A DNA stretch of 64,000 bases from Panorpa germanica (Eukaryota > Arthropoda > Insecta > Mecoptera > Panorpidae), in NCBI GenBank assembly GCA_963678705.1, contig OY783223.1:3162001-3226000 (forward strand), written 5' to 3'. Each line of letters begins with the position of its first letter. Position 1 is the first letter of the stretch. A program made the position numbers and the translations under genes. The notes under the pieces were generated by a model, which searched no databases, had not been told where the DNA came from, and saw nothing but the letters and a program-made list of their open reading frames with translations. Positions 63,216-64,000 of this stretch are shown here, in pieces.

Positions 63216-63221
63216 TTTATT
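63216..63221 (-). promoter_or_regulatory. Poly(A) signal AATAAA on the - strand
   Basis: Hexamer 26 bp past the stop codon of the convergent terminal exon (63247-63394). Confidence 0.6.
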
Positions 63222-63246
63222 CTTCTTTGACTTTGAAAAGACTAAA

Positions 63247-63394
63247 TTATTCTGGACGATCTCGTCTGAAAATGAACGGTTTGATAAATTGAAGGGATAT
63301 AGTTTCCAAAACTCTGAAATTATAAGAATACAGATCTTTGCTATGCATTTCTTTTACACAAATTTGAAAGTATCTCTCATTGAGTATTTTAGTG
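63247..63394 (-). CDS. 3'-terminal exon of an unrecognised convergent gene
   Basis: On the - strand a ttcatttttcag acceptor is followed by 1 carried-over nt and 48 codons ending in TAA at 63247-63249. The peptide includes NERYFQICVKEMHSKDLYSY and ends LQFIKPFIFRRDRPE; the composition is protein-like and clearly unlike the AT-rich surroundings. An AATAAA follows. The rest of the gene lies beyond the right edge, or upstream exons in 63395-64000 are too diverged to see. No family recognised. Confidence 0.6.
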
Positions 63395-64000
63395 CTGAAA
63401 AATGAATTATTTGCATCTAGGAGTAGCCTTTATTACTTAATTATTATCAATATACTATTACACTAGTAATGCAACAATTTATTGTAAATAACCATTACTA
63501 TTAGTAATATATGTATATATGTATCATTATATAAGTTAATATGTTTAAACAAATTGTACTATTATATATACCTAATTATTGTATGCATTAATTCTATTAA
63601 TTATGTACATATGTTTATTTTATCAAATTAATAACAACTAGCAAACCAAAGTTGTGCTAAAAACATTTAAAAGATAATTCTAATTTATTCAAAAGAATTT
63701 TTCGCTACTGATTTTGTAATATAGCTCTCAAGAAAAGTTATTTTAAATATAATCAATGTATGAAATTGAAATTTCTAATGTATATCTTGTATTTAATTAT
63801 TATAAAAATATTTAGAATATACTAATAAATAACTAGATCTGCCATATTTCCTATGTGTTTGTGATTATCTGTGTAGTATGCATGAATATGTAAAAATAAT
63901 AGTTGCAATTTTTATAGCCAAATAAATATTATCATAAAAATATAAAGAAATTTATTTTTTTTATTCATTTTCTTATATTAACAGTTTATTTATTTACTCT
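63395..64000. other. Intron of the convergent gene or spacer
   Basis: AT-rich to the window edge, no exon recognised; by position it should be intron of the - strand gene. Confidence 0.4.

Noticed and set aside
1-64000. tRNA, rRNA, snRNA, miRNA, CRISPR or bacterial defence system
   Set aside because: No cloverleaf with A and B boxes, no known seed hairpin, and no regularly spaced direct repeats with unique spacers; the 87-bp array has no spacers.

Overview
This is AT-rich eukaryotic DNA from an insect, most likely a hymenopteran and perhaps an ant. Small host genes have short GT-AG introns and lie between many small DNA transposons (MITEs). A decayed non-LTR element inside an ADCK5 intron has the Cys-rich tail and (AATA)n-like 3' end that I associate with LINEs of ants and wasps. 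The species call is an inference. I found no rRNA, tRNA, CRISPR array, bacterial-type operon, retrovirus-like element or Polinton.

Layout. 0-6.3 kb: the last two visible exons of an unrecognised + strand gene; their 3.4-kb intron carries two hAT-like insertions with 8-bp target duplications and one copy of the main MITE. 8.8-15.5 kb: an orphan + strand coding exon (8806-8942) and a + strand terminal exon ending in a prenylation-type CCVVL tail (15336-15428). Between them on the - strand lie a complete ABHD13 gene (10914-13139), an orphan terminal exon (10648-10789) and an array of about 20 units of 87 bp. 16.0-19.0 kb: complete ADCK5 (UbiB-family atypical kinase) on the - strand. 20.5-21.9 kb: a possible small + strand gene whose second exon lies between perfect 38-bp inverted repeats. 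22-48 kb: about 26 kb without a convincing gene, dominated by MITEs, palindromes and repeat fragments. 48.5-52.2 kb: complete TP53INP/DOR homologue on the + strand, with element-filled introns. 52.2-58.2 kb: very AT-rich, without a visible gene. 58.3-63.1 kb: three + strand genes: a BtpA-family TIM-barrel protein, an intronless membrane-anchored protein with a DDRGK-like C-terminus, and an intronless SLC35D-type nucleotide-sugar transporter. The terminal exon of a - strand gene (63247-63394) converges on the transporter.

The genes do not form one pathway. The identifiable ones are unlinked housekeeping functions: lipid/acyl hydrolase, mitochondrial coenzyme Q-type kinase, autophagy and nuclear-receptor cofactor, TIM-barrel protein, possible UFMylation-related protein, and Golgi/ER sugar-nucleotide transport. 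The strongest unusual signals are the repeats. One ~630-bp MITE family is present in ten near full-length copies (about 10% of the window), one with a rearranged terminus. There is also a minisatellite with higher-order duplication, a TTAA-flanked 1.1-kb palindrome, and several terminal exons whose upstream partners are not visible. I did not find a clear new biological system.
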